Assembly: GCF_900163695.1 (NCBI RefSeq)
Contig: NZ_FUIC01000001.1
Location: 1-35,810, forward strand
Direction: 5' to 3'
DNA: 35,810 bases
Origin: Gulosibacter sp. 10
GTDB lineage: Bacteria; Actinomycetota; Actinomycetes; Actinomycetales; Microbacteriaceae
Both the position numbers and the translations under genes were made by a program. The notes beneath the pieces were generated by a model, which searched no databases, was not told the origin of the DNA, and worked only from the letters and a program-made list of their open reading frames with translations. Positions within the stretch are counted from its first letter, which is position 1. Each line of letters begins with the position of its first letter. Below are positions 8,346 through 16,382 of the stretch, in pieces.

Positions 8346-8352
8346 CCCCCTC
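8346..8352 (-). promoter_or_regulatory. Ribosome-binding site deciding the ietA start
   Basis: The minus strand reads GAGGGGG here, six bases before the ATG at 8339. It supports this start over the upstream in-frame ATG at 8423. Confidence 0.7.
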
Positions 8353-8430
8353 ACCCTTGTGCTCCTATCGTACTCGGCGAGCTTCGCGGCCCGCGGGAAG
8401 GAAAGACGCGGGTTGAATCCCACGGTGCTT

Positions 8431-8487
8431 CGGCTCGACCTCGAACTCGGCGCGATGCGCGTCGATGTACGCGGTCTTCTCGGTCAT
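8431..8487 (-). pseudogene. 5' remnant of IS3-family transposase OrfB
   Basis: Starting at the ATG at 8487, the frame reads MTEKTAYIDAHRAEFEVEP, the characteristic beginning of OrfB in this IS3 group. It then loses similarity and stops after about 40 codons. The DDE catalytic domain is absent. The ATG overlaps the orfA stop in an ATGA, the usual arrangement for programmed -1 frameshifting in this family. Confidence 0.75.
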
Positions 8488-8795
8488 CGTGAGGGGCGGT
8501 CGAGCTCCGCCGCGAAGAAAGCCGACGCGGACTTCAGGATCTGGTTCGCGCGCCGCAACTCGCGCACCTCGCGTTCGAGTTCTTCGACCCGTTCAGATTC
8601 CTCGGTGGTAGTGCCGGGGCGGAGGCCCTCATCGACTTCTGCTTTCCGCACCCACTTCCGGAGTGTCTCGGGAAGGAGATCGAGCTGCTTCGCGATGCGG
8701 GTGATCGCGCCATCACGAGTCGCGAGGTCTTTGCGGGCCTCGAGCGCGAGCCGGACCGCGCGTTCGCGGATCTCAGCGGGGTAGGGGACGGGCAT
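8484..8795 (-). CDS. IS3-family transposase OrfA
   Basis: A 103-residue DNA-binding subunit of an IS3-type transposase. The helix-turn-helix (about residues 10-50, AVRLALEARK through PETLRKWVRKAEVDEG) is followed by a leucine-zipper-like coiled coil (about 62-88, ERVEELEREVRELRRANQIL), the normal OrfA layout. It ends LKSASAFFAAELDRP, also typical. The start used is the ATG at 8795 (MPVPYPAEIR). An earlier in-frame ATG at 8846 would add 17 residues that lie at the element's edge. Because orfB is destroyed, this copy cannot transpose by itself. Confidence 0.88.
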   Translation of the reverse strand: MPVPYPAEIRERAVRLALEARKDLATRDGAITRIAKQLDLLPETLRKWVRKAEVDEGLRPGTTTEESERVEELEREVRELRRANQILKSASAFFAAELDRPSR

Positions 8796-8839
8796 GGTGC
8801 CAAGGGTTCCTTTCAGTACAGGATTACCCTCCATCAAAC

Positions 8840-9007
8840 ACGACACGATTCATCCTCGGGCACGCATCTGTGGAAACCATCCGCGGCTACCTGCACCCCG
8901 GCGACCGGCACCTCGCGTCCGCCGCAGAGCAAGCCAACGCCTTCCTCTCAGCCGCCGGACAGCGCCGTCACGCACGCCAGAACCAGCCGCCGAAACGCGA
9001 ACTTTAA
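8840..9007 (+). pseudogene. 3' remnant of a tyrosine recombinase (integrase)
   Basis: From about 8840 to the TAA at 9005-9007 the plus strand encodes the last 55 or so residues of an integrase. They include the second catalytic His and the nucleophile Tyr in ILGHASVETIRGYLHP, followed by a hydrophilic tail ending in PPKREL. Everything upstream, including the Arg, Lys and His-x-x-Arg residues, is missing and replaced by the IS3 remnant. It points toward the 3' end of tRNA-Pro, about 220 bases away. That is the expected layout for the original integrase of a tRNA-integrated island. Confidence 0.8.
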
Positions 9008-9041
9008 CATCTCCGAAGGGCACCACGGGAAGGGCCCGGAA

Positions 9042-9181
9042 ACGTTCTGGTCCCTATTTGGTCCCCTTTTGGTCCCCTTATCCACAGGGAAGCGGCCCGA
9101 GCCGAGTCGGCCGTCCGCAGAGCGGCTCTCCGAACAGTGTCAGGGGGACCAGAGGGACCAACAAAAACCCGTCCAGAACGT
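9042..9181. repeat. GGTCCC direct repeats flanked by an inverted repeat
   Basis: GGTCCC occurs at 9049, 9060 and 9071, exactly 11 bases apart. Two copies in the opposite orientation (GGGACC) lie at 9145-9150 and 9154-9159. The whole is framed by ACGTTCTGG at 9042-9050 and its reverse complement at 9173-9181. This lies between the integrase stump and the tRNA 3' end, where integrase arm-type binding sites are expected. That assignment is inference. Confidence 0.55.
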
Positions 9182-9185
9182 GAAG

Positions 9186-9220
9186 AAGCCCAGGAGAGAA
9201 ACTACTTCTCACCTGGGCTT
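9186..9220 (-). terminator. Hairpin downstream of tRNA-Pro
   Basis: AAGCCCAGG (9186-9194) pairs perfectly with CCTGGGCTT (9212-9220), extended by a GAGAA/TTCTC inner stem after a mismatch. It starts five bases after the mature tRNA 3' end. No long U-tract follows, so strength is uncertain. Confidence 0.55.
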
Positions 9221-9225
9221 TCCTG

Positions 9226-9299
<74 letters not shown>

Positions 9300-9316
9300 A
9301 TGCTGCCGAAGCAACC

Positions 9317-9322
9317 TGTATA
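9317..9322 (-). promoter_or_regulatory. Possible -10 box of the tRNA-Pro promoter
   Basis: The minus strand has TATACA ending 18 bases before the mature tRNA 5' end, a plausible -10 position. No convincing -35 was found at the right distance. Confidence 0.35.
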
Positions 9323-9410
9323 GATTAGCGCATGTTTCCCCCGCACGGAAACCGGCCGCACTACCGGGCATGTCCGGCGTTTCGGCAGCCTCCGCTCGTA
9401 CCCTGGCGGC

Positions 9411-9938
9411 ATGCAGCGAACCCTCTATGTCATGCGCCACGCCAAGTCCTCCTGGCAGACCGGCGAGGCCGACCACGAGCGTCCCCTCAACGAGCGCGGC
9501 CGCCGCGACGCCCTCGTCGCCGGCGAGTACTTCGCCTCGCTCCCCCAGCCTCTCGACCGCGTCCTCAGCTCCAGCGCCCGCCGCACGCGCCAGACCTGGA
9601 GCCGCATCCTCGACGGCGGCGCCGAGGCCGGCACCGTCACCTACCACGACGAGATCTACGAGTCCTCGCCCGCCGACGTGCTGCCGCTCCTCCGCAACCT
9701 CGACGCCGACATCCGCTCCTCGCTCGTCATCGGCCACTTCCCCTGCGTCAGCCTCCTCGTGCGCGCCCTCGCGACACCCGACGAGCATCCCGGCTGGAAC
9801 GCCATCGACCACAACTACCCCACCGCCGCCATCTCGGCCATCGCCTTCGACGCCGACTGGACCGACCTCGACGAGGGCATCGGGCGGCTCGACGACTTCG
9901 TCGTCCCCCGCGCCGAGGGTAGCCCGAACTTCGACTAA
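9411..9938 (+). CDS. SixA-like histidine phosphatase family protein
   Basis: A 175-residue cytoplasmic member of the histidine phosphatase (phosphoglycerate mutase-like) superfamily. The N-terminal catalytic motif RHAKSSW carries Arg9 and His10. RPLNERGRRDA (about 25-35) follows as in SixA, then SSSARRTRQT with the second Arg, and the second catalytic His lies in VIGHFP (about 108). The length fits the short SixA branch, which removes phosphate from phosphohistidine proteins in Escherichia coli. The true substrate in actinobacteria is not known. It is a single gene, convergent with the NUDIX gene whose stop is 8 bases away, and is the first chromosomal coding gene beyond tRNA-Pro. Confidence 0.88.
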   Translation: MQRTLYVMRHAKSSWQTGEADHERPLNERGRRDALVAGEYFASLPQPLDRVLSSSARRTRQTWSRILDGGAEAGTVTYHDEIYESSPADVLPLLRNLDADIRSSLVIGHFPCVSLLVRALATPDEHPGWNAIDHNYPTAAISAIAFDADWTDLDEGIGRLDDFVVPRAEGSPNFD

Positions 9939-9946
9939 CAGGCCGG

Positions 9947-10513
9947 CTAGCCCCAGAGCACCCCGCGCAGCCGCTCCTCGATGGTCTCGAAGCGCCGCAG
10001 CCACGGCCCCGCGAAATCCACCCGCCGCGGCTGCTCGAAGATCTCGCGCGGATGCACCCAGCGGTACGCATCCACCTCGCCAGGCTGCGGCGTCACCTCG
10101 AGCGGCTCCGCGACCCGCACCACGTACACGTCGAACAGCGCCGTCCGCTCCGTGATGCGCTCGAAGAACTCGAACTCCGAGGCCTCGAACCGCAGCCCCG
10201 TCTCCTCCGCCAGCTCCCGCTGCGCCGCCTCCACGCTCGTCTCGCCCGCGAGCGCGCTGCCCGCCGGGAACTCCCAGCGGCCCTCGTGCGTCTTGCCCGG
10301 CGCGCGCCTCGTCACCAGCACGCTGCCGTCTTCCGCGAGCACGCACATGCCCACCACGAGGTGGTACTCCCCCTCGCCGAACTCCCGTCTGCCCCGCAGC
10401 GTCGTCCGCCCCGTGGGCGTGCCATCCGCGAGCAGCACGTCCCACTCTTCGAGCGCCTCCTCGGCGGCGGAATCGGCGGCGGGATCGACGGGGGCGGGCG
10501 CAGAATTCTCCAT
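9947..10513 (-). CDS. NUDIX hydrolase (Idi/YfcD-like)
   Basis: A 188-residue NUDIX protein. The Nudix box GX5EX7REUXEEXGU is complete at about residues 84-106 (GSALAGETSVEAAQREL then AEETGL). The preceding strand pattern (EEWDVLLADGTPTGRT, LVVGMCVLAEDG) resembles the isopentenyl-diphosphate isomerase-like branch. The isomerase-specific Cys and Glu signature was not identified, so hydrolysis of an unknown nucleotide-type substrate is more likely. The start was set at the ATG at 10513 (MENSAP). A longer open frame continues upstream but runs antisense into the neighbouring gene. The gene diverges from the one at 10583, with 69 bases between starts. Confidence 0.82.
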   Translation of the reverse strand: MENSAPAPVDPAADSAAEEALEEWDVLLADGTPTGRTTLRGRREFGEGEYHLVVGMCVLAEDGSVLVTRRAPGKTHEGRWEFPAGSALAGETSVEAAQRELAEETGLRFEASEFEFFERITERTALFDVYVVRVAEPLEVTPQPGEVDAYRWVHPREIFEQPRRVDFAGPWLRRFETIEERLRGVLWG

Positions 10514-10582
10514 GCCCCAAGCATCCTTCCGCCCCTGCCCTCGCGCAACTTGCGTCCGCCACCCGCGTATCCTGGACGCACC

Positions 10583-11497
10583 ATGCTCCATCAGGTCGAC
10601 AGCCCGACGCGCACGCTCCCCGCCGCCGAATGGCAGGCGCTCGAAACCGCCCACCACGAGCGCGCCGACGAGCTCACCGCCGTCTACCGCGAGCGCCGCG
10701 CCCGCGGCGAGAAGCACGCCATCGACGACTTCCTGTTCACCTACTACTCGTACAAGCCCGCCGTACTGCGCCGCTGGCACCCCGGCGTCGGCGCCGCCCT
10801 CGAGGATGCGGATGCCTGGCTCGACAAGCGCTGGTACCGCGCGGTCGGGCACGGTCGCGTCGCCGTCGACGCGGGAGCCTTCCTCGAGGCGAAGACGCCG
10901 CTCGTCGCCGAGATCGAACGGCTCACCGAGGCGATCCTCCACCGGCCCGCGCGCTTCAACTGCTTCGGCCTGCACGAGTGGGCCATGGTCTACCGCGAGG
11001 AGGAGCACCGGCACCCCATCCCCCTGCGGCTGGGGCGACGCGGCACCGACGAGGTCGTCGGCTCGCACGACATCGCCTGCAGCCACTTCGACGCCTTCCG
11101 CTTCTTCACACCCGAGGCGCGGCCGCGCAACAGACTGCAGCCCACCCGCGAGACGCAGTGCGCGCTCGACCAGGCGGGCTGCCTGCACGCCAACATGGAC
11201 CTCTACAAGTGGTGCATCAAGCTCGGCCCGCTCGTGCCGGGCGAGCTGCTGCTCGACGCCTTCGCGCTCGCCCGCGAGATCCGCTGGACCGACATGCAGG
11301 CCTCCCCCTACGACGTGAGCGACTACGGCGTCCCCGCGATCGAGATCGAGACCCCCGCGGGCAAGGCCGAGTACGTCCGGCTCCAGCGCGACTACTCCGC
11401 GCGGAGCCAGGCCCTGCGCGAGCGGCTGCGCGAGGTCATCCGCGCCGCCCGGCGCGAGTTCGAGGCCCGCGACGGGGCCGCCGCGCCGAGCGCGTAG
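10583..11497 (+). CDS. Conserved actinobacterial protein commonly annotated as 3-methyladenine DNA glycosylase
   Basis: A 304-residue soluble protein starting at the ATG at 10583 (MLHQVDSPTRTL). Conserved-looking stretches include FLFTYYSYKPAVLRRWHPG (about 53-71), NCFGLHEWAMVYR, CSHFDAFRFFTPEA, QPTRETQCALDQAGCLHANM and DMQASPYDVSDYG. I recognise this as a protein widespread in actinobacteria and usually labelled 3-methyladenine DNA glycosylase. I see neither a helix-hairpin-helix with catalytic Asp (AlkA/Tag) nor an AAG-type fold signature. The several conserved His, Cys and aromatic residues suggest a metal- or nucleotide-binding enzyme. The label should be treated as unproven. It is monocistronic, with a hairpin just after the stop. 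Confidence 0.8.
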   Translation: MLHQVDSPTRTLPAAEWQALETAHHERADELTAVYRERRARGEKHAIDDFLFTYYSYKPAVLRRWHPGVGAALEDADAWLDKRWYRAVGHGRVAVDAGAFLEAKTPLVAEIERLTEAILHRPARFNCFGLHEWAMVYREEEHRHPIPLRLGRRGTDEVVGSHDIACSHFDAFRFFTPEARPRNRLQPTRETQCALDQAGCLHANMDLYKWCIKLGPLVPGELLLDAFALAREIRWTDMQASPYDVSDYGVPAIEIETPAGKAEYVRLQRDYSARSQALRERLREVIRAARREFEARDGAAAPSA

Positions 11498-11502
11498 ACG
11501 AG

Positions 11503-11520
11503 CGTGCCGGGAACGGCACG
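11503..11520 (+). terminator. Hairpin after the glycosylase-labelled gene
   Basis: CGTGCCG and CGGCACG form a perfect 7-bp stem with a GGAA tetraloop, six bases after the stop. A longer alternative pairs 11503-11512 with 11538-11547, which could also end transcription of the convergent SDR gene. No U-tract is present. Confidence 0.5.
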
Positions 11521-11561
11521 AGCAGGACTCGGCGCGCTCCCGGCACGGACGGACGAACAGG

Positions 11562-12344
11562 CTAGTTGTAGAGCATGCCGCCGTCGACGAGCAGCACCTG
11601 TCCCGTCACGTAGTCCGAGTTCGGGCTCGCGAAGAACGAGACCACGCCCGCGACGTCCTCCGGCGTCTCCACCCGGCCGAGCGAGATCGTGTCGATGTTC
11701 TCCTGCAGGTTCTGCCCGAGCGGCTTGCCGTTGATCTTGTGCAGCTCCTCGTCGATGTGGTCCCACATCGCGGTGCCGACGATGCCGGGCGCGTAGGCGT
11801 TCACGGTGATGCCCTTCGGCGCGAGCTCCTGCGCCGCCACCTGCGTGAGTCCGCGCACCGCGAACTTCGACGACGAGTACGCGCCGAGGATCGGGAAGCC
11901 CTGGATCGACGCGATCGAGGCGGCCGAGATGATCTTGCCCTTCTTGCCGAGCTCCTCGAACTTCGCCGCGGCCGCCTGGATGCCCCACAGCACGCCGTTC
12001 ACGTTGATCGAGAAGATCTTCTCCATCTCCTCCTGCGTGACCTCGAGCAGCGGCCGCACCTGGGCGATGCCGGCGTTGTTCACGAGCACGTCGAAGCTGC
12101 CGAGCTCCGAGGCGGCGCGGTCCACGGCCGCGAACACCTGATCGCGGTTCGAGACGTCCGCCTCGACGAACACGGCCCTGCGGCCGAGCTGCTCGATCTC
12201 GGCGACGACGGACTCGGCCTTCTCCTGCTGGAAGCCGAGGTCCGCCACCGCGATGTCGAGCCCGTCGCCCGCGAGCTGCAATGCGATCGCCCGTCCGATC
12301 CCCTGCCCCGCTCCGGTCACGAGGGCTACGCGCTGTTCCGTCAT
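11562..12344 (-). CDS. Short-chain dehydrogenase, probable acetoin/diacetyl reductase
   Basis: A 260-residue classical SDR that would reduce diacetyl or acetoin (or oxidise 2,3-butanediol) with NAD(H). The Rossmann motif TGAGQGIG is at about residues 11-18, NNAG at about 89-92, and the catalytic Ser, Tyr and Lys lie in SAASIASIQGFPILGAY and SSSK. The C-terminus DGGMLYN and the GKPLGQNLQENIDTISLGR stretch are typical of the BudC/ButA acetoin reductase branch. The ATG at 12344 was chosen because it gives the standard SDR N-terminus, while upstream codons run through non-coding sequence. It is preceded by the GAPDH gene in the same direction, separated by a strong terminator, so it is probably transcribed alone. 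The family is secure, the substrate is inference. Confidence 0.87.
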   Translation of the reverse strand: MTEQRVALVTGAGQGIGRAIALQLAGDGLDIAVADLGFQQEKAESVVAEIEQLGRRAVFVEADVSNRDQVFAAVDRAASELGSFDVLVNNAGIAQVRPLLEVTQEEMEKIFSINVNGVLWGIQAAAAKFEELGKKGKIISAASIASIQGFPILGAYSSSKFAVRGLTQVAAQELAPKGITVNAYAPGIVGTAMWDHIDEELHKINGKPLGQNLQENIDTISLGRVETPEDVAGVVSFFASPNSDYVTGQVLLVDGGMLYN

Positions 12345-12477
12345 TCCGACTCCAATCCGTTCGTGGTCGCACCCGCGGCCCCATGCCACGGGCGACGCTT
12401 GCGAGCGCCACGATAGGAGCGCATTCTGGACACGGTCGGAGTATCCGGGCGTAGGCTGAAGCGGTCTGGAAACCACA

Positions 12478-12505
12478 CGTGGCGGGCCCGATCGGACCCG
12501 CCACG
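12478..12505 (-). terminator. Terminator of the GAPDH gene
   Basis: CGTGGCGGG (12478-12486) and CCCGCCACG (12497-12505) form a perfect 9-bp stem starting 17 bases after the GAPDH stop. The minus strand continues TGTGGTTTCC, moderately U-rich. Confidence 0.7.
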
Positions 12506-12522
12506 AAGATGGTCGAGGGGCG

Positions 12523-13983
12523 CTAGACCTGCGTCACCTCGCGCCGCGCCGGCACGACGAGCGGGTGCACCCCGCCGATGTGCTCGATCACGCGCACGAC
12601 CTGCTTCGAGTAGCCGAACTCGTTGTCGTACCAGACGTAGAGCACGACGCGGTTGCCGGTGGCGATGGTGGCCTTGCCGTCCACGACGCCGGCGCGGTCG
12701 TTGCCCACGAAGTCGGTGGAGACGATGTCGGGCGAGTCGATGTAGTCGATCTGCTGGCGCAGGTTCGAGTGCAGCGACACGTTGCGGAGGAAGTCGTTGA
12801 GGTCGTCCTTCGAGACCTCCTGCTCGAGCTCGAGGTTGAGCACGGCCATCGACACGTCCGGGGTGGGGACGCGGATCGCGTTGCCCGTGAGCTTGCCCGC
12901 GAACTGCGGCAGCGCCTTCGCGACGGCCTTCGCGGCGCCGGTCTCGGTGAGCACCATGTTCAGCGTCGCGGCGCGACCGCGGCGCGAGCCCTTGTGGAAG
13001 TTGTCGATGAGGTTCTGGTCGTTCGTGAACGAGTGCACCGTCTCGACGTGGCCGTGCCTGACGCCGTACTTGCGGTCGATCGCGGCGAGCACCGGCGTGA
13101 TGCCGTTCGTGGTGCAGGAGGCCGCCGAGAGGATCCGGTCCTCGTCGGTGATGTCGCCGTGGTTGATGCCGAAGACGATGTTGCGGATGTCGCCCTTGCC
13201 CGGCGCGGTGAGCAGCACGCGCTTGACCCCCTTCGACTGGAGGTGCTGGCCGAGCCCCTCCTCGTCGCGCCAGCGGCCCGTGTTGTCCACGACGATCGCG
13301 TCGTCGATGCCGTACTCGGTGTAGTCGATGGACGCGGGGTCGTTCGAGTAGATCACCCGGATGAGCGTGCCGTTCGCCAGGATCGTGTTGTTCTCGCGGT
13401 CGACCTTGATCGTGCCGTTGAACGGCCCGTGCACCGAGTCGCGGCGCAGCAGCGAGGCCCGCTTCTCGAGGTCGTCCTCGCTGTTCTTGCGCACGACGAT
13501 GGCGCGCAGGCGCAGGCCGGGCCCCGTCGAGGCCTGCTGGATGAGGATGCGCGCGAGCAGCCGGCCGATGCGGCCGAAGCCGTAGAGCACGACGTCGGCG
13601 GAGGAGCTCTGCTCGGAGCCGGCCGAGCCGACCTCCTTGAGCTGCTCCGCGATGAAGTCCTCGAGCGAGGTGCCCTCGGGCTGCTGCCTGTAGAGGAACG
13701 CGAGCGTGCCGATGTCCACCGAGGCGGTCTCGAACTCCGTGCGGCCGAGCGCGTCGAGGATCTCCGCACTGAGATCGAGCGACAGCTCCTGGCCCTGGTT
13801 GCGGCGCGCGGCGCGGTGCACCTTGATCAGCTCGATGGCCGAGCGGTCCATGAGGCGGCGCCCGTGGATGGACGTGACGATATTGCGCTCCCGGTACAGC
13901 TTCGAGATCCGCGGAATCATCTGCTCCGCGACCGCAACGCGGCTGAACCACTCAGCCTGTGATTGAGCGTGCAAATCGGTCAT
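12523..13983 (-). CDS. Glyceraldehyde-3-phosphate dehydrogenase, long actinobacterial form
   Basis: A 486-residue GAPDH with an N-terminal extension of about 125 residues compared with the usual 335-residue enzyme. The NAD(P)-binding motif GFGRIG is at 135-140, the catalytic Cys290 in SAASCTTNGITP, and the paired His317 in VETVHSFTND. C-terminal GAPDH motifs (VPTPDVSMAVLNLE, WYDNEFGYS) are present. The long form corresponds to Corynebacterium glutamicum GapB, a second GAPDH used in gluconeogenesis. A role in the reverse direction here is inference. The start is the ATG at 13983 with GGAGG nine bases upstream (13993-13997). It follows der in direction, but a 138-base gap and its own terminator suggest an independent unit. 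Confidence 0.92.
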   Translation of the reverse strand: MTDLHAQSQAEWFSRVAVAEQMIPRISKLYRERNIVTSIHGRRLMDRSAIELIKVHRAARRNQGQELSLDLSAEILDALGRTEFETASVDIGTLAFLYRQQPEGTSLEDFIAEQLKEVGSAGSEQSSSADVVLYGFGRIGRLLARILIQQASTGPGLRLRAIVVRKNSEDDLEKRASLLRRDSVHGPFNGTIKVDRENNTILANGTLIRVIYSNDPASIDYTEYGIDDAIVVDNTGRWRDEEGLGQHLQSKGVKRVLLTAPGKGDIRNIVFGINHGDITDEDRILSAASCTTNGITPVLAAIDRKYGVRHGHVETVHSFTNDQNLIDNFHKGSRRGRAATLNMVLTETGAAKAVAKALPQFAGKLTGNAIRVPTPDVSMAVLNLELEQEVSKDDLNDFLRNVSLHSNLRQQIDYIDSPDIVSTDFVGNDRAGVVDGKATIATGNRVVLYVWYDNEFGYSKQVVRVIEHIGGVHPLVVPARREVTQV

Positions 13984-13992
13984 TATGTGGTG

Positions 13993-13997
13993 CCTCC
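13993..13997 (-). promoter_or_regulatory. Ribosome-binding site of GAPDH
   Basis: GGAGG on the minus strand, nine bases before the ATG at 13983, decides against the 14-codon longer reading. Confidence 0.7.
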
Positions 13998-14121
13998 GTT
14001 GGGTCCAGTCGAACTCGAGTCGCAAAAAGACTGCGTCCGACTACCCTACCGAAGGGTGTGACAAACCCGGGACATGTCAGGTCATAGTGACCGCGCCCCG
14101 GATTTGTCAGTTCACCACTGT

Positions 14122-15681
14122 CTACTTCTTCTTCGACCGCCGCTCGCGCACGCGCATGTTCACGCGGATCGGGCTCCCGACGAAGCCGAACGTCTCGCGC
14201 AGCCGGCGCGTGATGAAGCGCCGGTACCCCGGGTCGAGGAACCCGGTGGTGAACAGCACGAACGTGGGCGGCCGCGTCTGCGCCTGCGTCGCGAAGAGCA
14301 CCCGAGGCTGCTTGCCGCCGCGCAGCGGGTGCGGGAAGGCCTGCGCCAGCTCGGTGAGGAACGCGTTGAGCTTGCCGGTGGGGATGCGCGTGTCCCAGGA
14401 CTCGAGCGCCGCGTCGAGCGCCGGCACGAGCTTCTCCAGGTGCCGGCCGGTCTTCGCCGAGATGTTCACCCGAGGCGCCCAGGCCACGTGCGCGAGATCC
14501 TTCTCGATCTCCCGCTCGAGCATCCACCGGCGCTCCTCGTCGAGCTCGTCCCACTTGTTGAAGGCGAGCACGAGCGCGCGGCCCGACTCGAGCACCGTCT
14601 CGACGATGCGCACGTCCTGCACCCCGATCGGCTCGGTCACGTCGAACACGACCACGGCCACCTCGGCCCGCTCGATCGCGGTGGCGGTGCGCAGCGAGGC
14701 GTAGAAGTCCGCGCCCTGCTGCAGGTGCACGCGCTTGCGGATGCCCGCGGTGTCGATGAAGCGCCAGGTCCGGTCGCCGATCTCGACGAGCTCGTCGACG
14801 GGGTCGCGGGTCGTGCCCGCGAGGTCGTTCACGACCACGCGCTCGTCCCCCGCCGCCTTGTTCAGCAGGCTCGACTTGCCCACGTTGGGGCGGCCGACGA
14901 TCGCGACCCGGCGGGGCCCGCCGACCTCCTCCTTCGCGACCGCGGAGGTGGTGGGCAGGATGCGCATGGCCTCGTCGAGCATGTCCGCCACTCCGCGCCC
15001 GTGCAGGGCGGAGACGGGGAAGGGCTCGCCGAGCCCGAGGCTCCAGAGCACCGAGGCGTTCGGCTCCTGCACCGTGTCGTCCACCTTGTTGGCGACCAGC
15101 AGCACGGGGCGGTCGCTGCGGCGCAGCAGCCGCACGACCTCCTCGTCGGTCGAGGTGGCGCCCACGTTCGCGTCGACGACGAAGAGCACCGCGTCGGCGA
15201 GCTGGATGGCCATCTCGGCCTGTTGCGCCACGGAGCGGTCGATGCCGCGGGCGTCGGGCTCCCAGCCGCCCGTGTCGACGAGCGTGAAGTTGCGGTCGAG
15301 CCAGCCCGCCCGGTAGGAGACGCGGTCGCGCGTCACGCCGGGGACGTCCTCGACCACGGCCTCGCGGCGGCCGAGGATGCGGTTCACGAGCGCCGACTTG
15401 CCGACGTTCGGGCGCCCCACCACGGCGAGCACGGGCAGCGCGGGCATGAGGAACGTGCCGTCCTCGCCGAAGTAGCCCTCGAGCACCTCGCGGTCGTCGG
15501 CCTCGAGGTCGTACTCCTCGAGCGAGCGCCGCAGCATGTCGGCGCGCATCTCCGCGGTCTCGTCGTCGATGCGCTCGAAGTTCTCGATGACCGTGTCGGA
15601 TGCGGTCTCGTAGGCGTCCTCGAAGGAGCCGTCGCCCTCGACGAACTCGGGCTCGAATGCGGGCGTGTTCCCGTCGGTCAT
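14122..15681 (-). CDS. der: Ribosome biogenesis GTPase Der (EngA)
   Basis: An essential tandem-GTPase factor for 50S ribosomal subunit assembly, 519 residues. The first G domain begins with [12 protein letters not shown] (89-100), with DTGGW and NKVD following. The second has [12 protein letters not shown] (263-274), DTAG and NKWD. The C-terminal KH-like domain ends with the basic tail [10 protein letters not shown]. An acidic N-terminal extension of about 80 residues precedes the first G domain, as in other actinobacterial Der proteins. The ATG at 15681 overlaps the cmk stop (ATGA) and has AGGAG six bases upstream (15688-15692), so it is translationally coupled to cmk. It is the last gene of the parA-scpAB-rluB-tyrA-cmk-der operon. 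Confidence 0.97.
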   Translation of the reverse strand: MTDGNTPAFEPEFVEGDGSFEDAYETASDTVIENFERIDDETAEMRADMLRRSLEEYDLEADDREVLEGYFGEDGTFLMPALPVLAVVGRPNVGKSALVNRILGRREAVVEDVPGVTRDRVSYRAGWLDRNFTLVDTGGWEPDARGIDRSVAQQAEMAIQLADAVLFVVDANVGATSTDEEVVRLLRRSDRPVLLVANKVDDTVQEPNASVLWSLGLGEPFPVSALHGRGVADMLDEAMRILPTTSAVAKEEVGGPRRVAIVGRPNVGKSSLLNKAAGDERVVVNDLAGTTRDPVDELVEIGDRTWRFIDTAGIRKRVHLQQGADFYASLRTATAIERAEVAVVVFDVTEPIGVQDVRIVETVLESGRALVLAFNKWDELDEERRWMLEREIEKDLAHVAWAPRVNISAKTGRHLEKLVPALDAALESWDTRIPTGKLNAFLTELAQAFPHPLRGGKQPRVLFATQAQTRPPTFVLFTTGFLDPGYRRFITRRLRETFGFVGSPIRVNMRVRERRSKKK

Positions 15682-16382
15682 GGCGTGCTCCTGGAGGTGA
15701 TGAGTTCGTGGGCGGCGTCGATCGTGGCGTCGAGGCCGAGGTTCGTGGAGTCGAGGACGGCGACGCCCTCGGCCGCCTCGGTGAAGTTGACGACGCGGGA
15801 GTCCTTGCGGTCGCGCGCGCTCACGGTGGCGGCGACGGCCTGCGCATCCTCCCCCGCCTTCTCCCTGAGCCGGCGAGCGACGCGCACCTCCTCGTCGGCG
15901 GTGAGCAGGATGCGCACGGGCGCGTCGGGCGCGACCACCGTCGTGATGTCGCGGCCCTCGGCGATGATGCCCTCGGCGTCGGCGTTCGCGAGCAGCTCGC
16001 GGAAGCGCTCGTTCACGGCCTCGCGCACGGCCGGGATGCCCGCGACCTTCGAGACCACGCCCGAGATCTCCGTCTCGCGGATCGCGTCGGTGATATCGGT
16101 GCCGCCGACGCGCACCCAGCGCTCCTCGGGGGAGAGCGAGAGCGTCCACCGCTCGAGGAACTCGGGCACCGCGGCGATCACCGCGTCCGGGTCGTCGAGG
16201 TCGACGCCGCGCTGCAGCCCGAACCACGCGAGGGCGCGGTACACCGAGCCGGTGTCGAGCAGCTGCCAGCCGAGCCGCACCGCGAGCGCGCGCGACACGG
16301 TCGACTTGCCCGAGCCCGAGGGGCCGTCGATCGCGACGACCACCGCCCGGCCGTCCGAGGCCCTGGTTCCGCTGCTGCTCAC
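15678..16382 (-). CDS. cmk: Cytidylate kinase
   Basis: A (d)CMP kinase of 234 residues, phosphorylating CMP and dCMP for pyrimidine salvage and DNA precursor supply. The P-loop [11 protein letters not shown] lies near residue 20, followed by [12 protein letters not shown] (substrate-binding region) and GRDITTVV, with the LID-like RRLREKAG region later. I place the start at GTG 16382, because GGAGGG lies seven bases upstream and the GTG overlaps the tyrA stop as GTGA. The ATG at 16397 would put that site inside the gene and adds five residues. It ends in an ATGA overlap with der. The cmk-der pair is a conserved actinobacterial arrangement. Confidence 0.95.
   Translation of the reverse strand: MSSSGTRASDGRAVVVAIDGPSGSGKSTVSRALAVRLGWQLLDTGSVYRALAWFGLQRGVDLDDPDAVIAAVPEFLERWTLSLSPEERWVRVGGTDITDAIRETEISGVVSKVAGIPAVREAVNERFRELLANADAEGIIAEGRDITTVVAPDAPVRILLTADEEVRVARRLREKAGEDAQAVAATVSARDRKDSRVVNFTEAAEGVAVLDSTNLGLDATIDAAHELITSRSTP

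Larger units (their letters stand above)
8431..8840 (-). mobile_element. Truncated IS3-family insertion sequence
   Basis: The segment contains a complete orfA and only the first codons of orfB, in the typical order with an ATGA overlap. The orfB end is lost where the sequence runs into the ietA leader. On the other side the element abuts an integrase 3' remnant at about 8840. The exact terminal repeats could not be defined, so both ends are approximate. Confidence 0.75.

Noticed and set aside
8340-8423. 28-residue N-terminal extension of ietA
   Set aside because: It reads through IS-derived and leader sequence, and a strong ribosome-binding site sits before the later ATG at 8339.
12341-13951. 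Minus-strand frame (536 aa) overlapping GAPDH
   Set aside because: Shifted frame of the GAPDH gene, whose own frame has the SCTTN active site.
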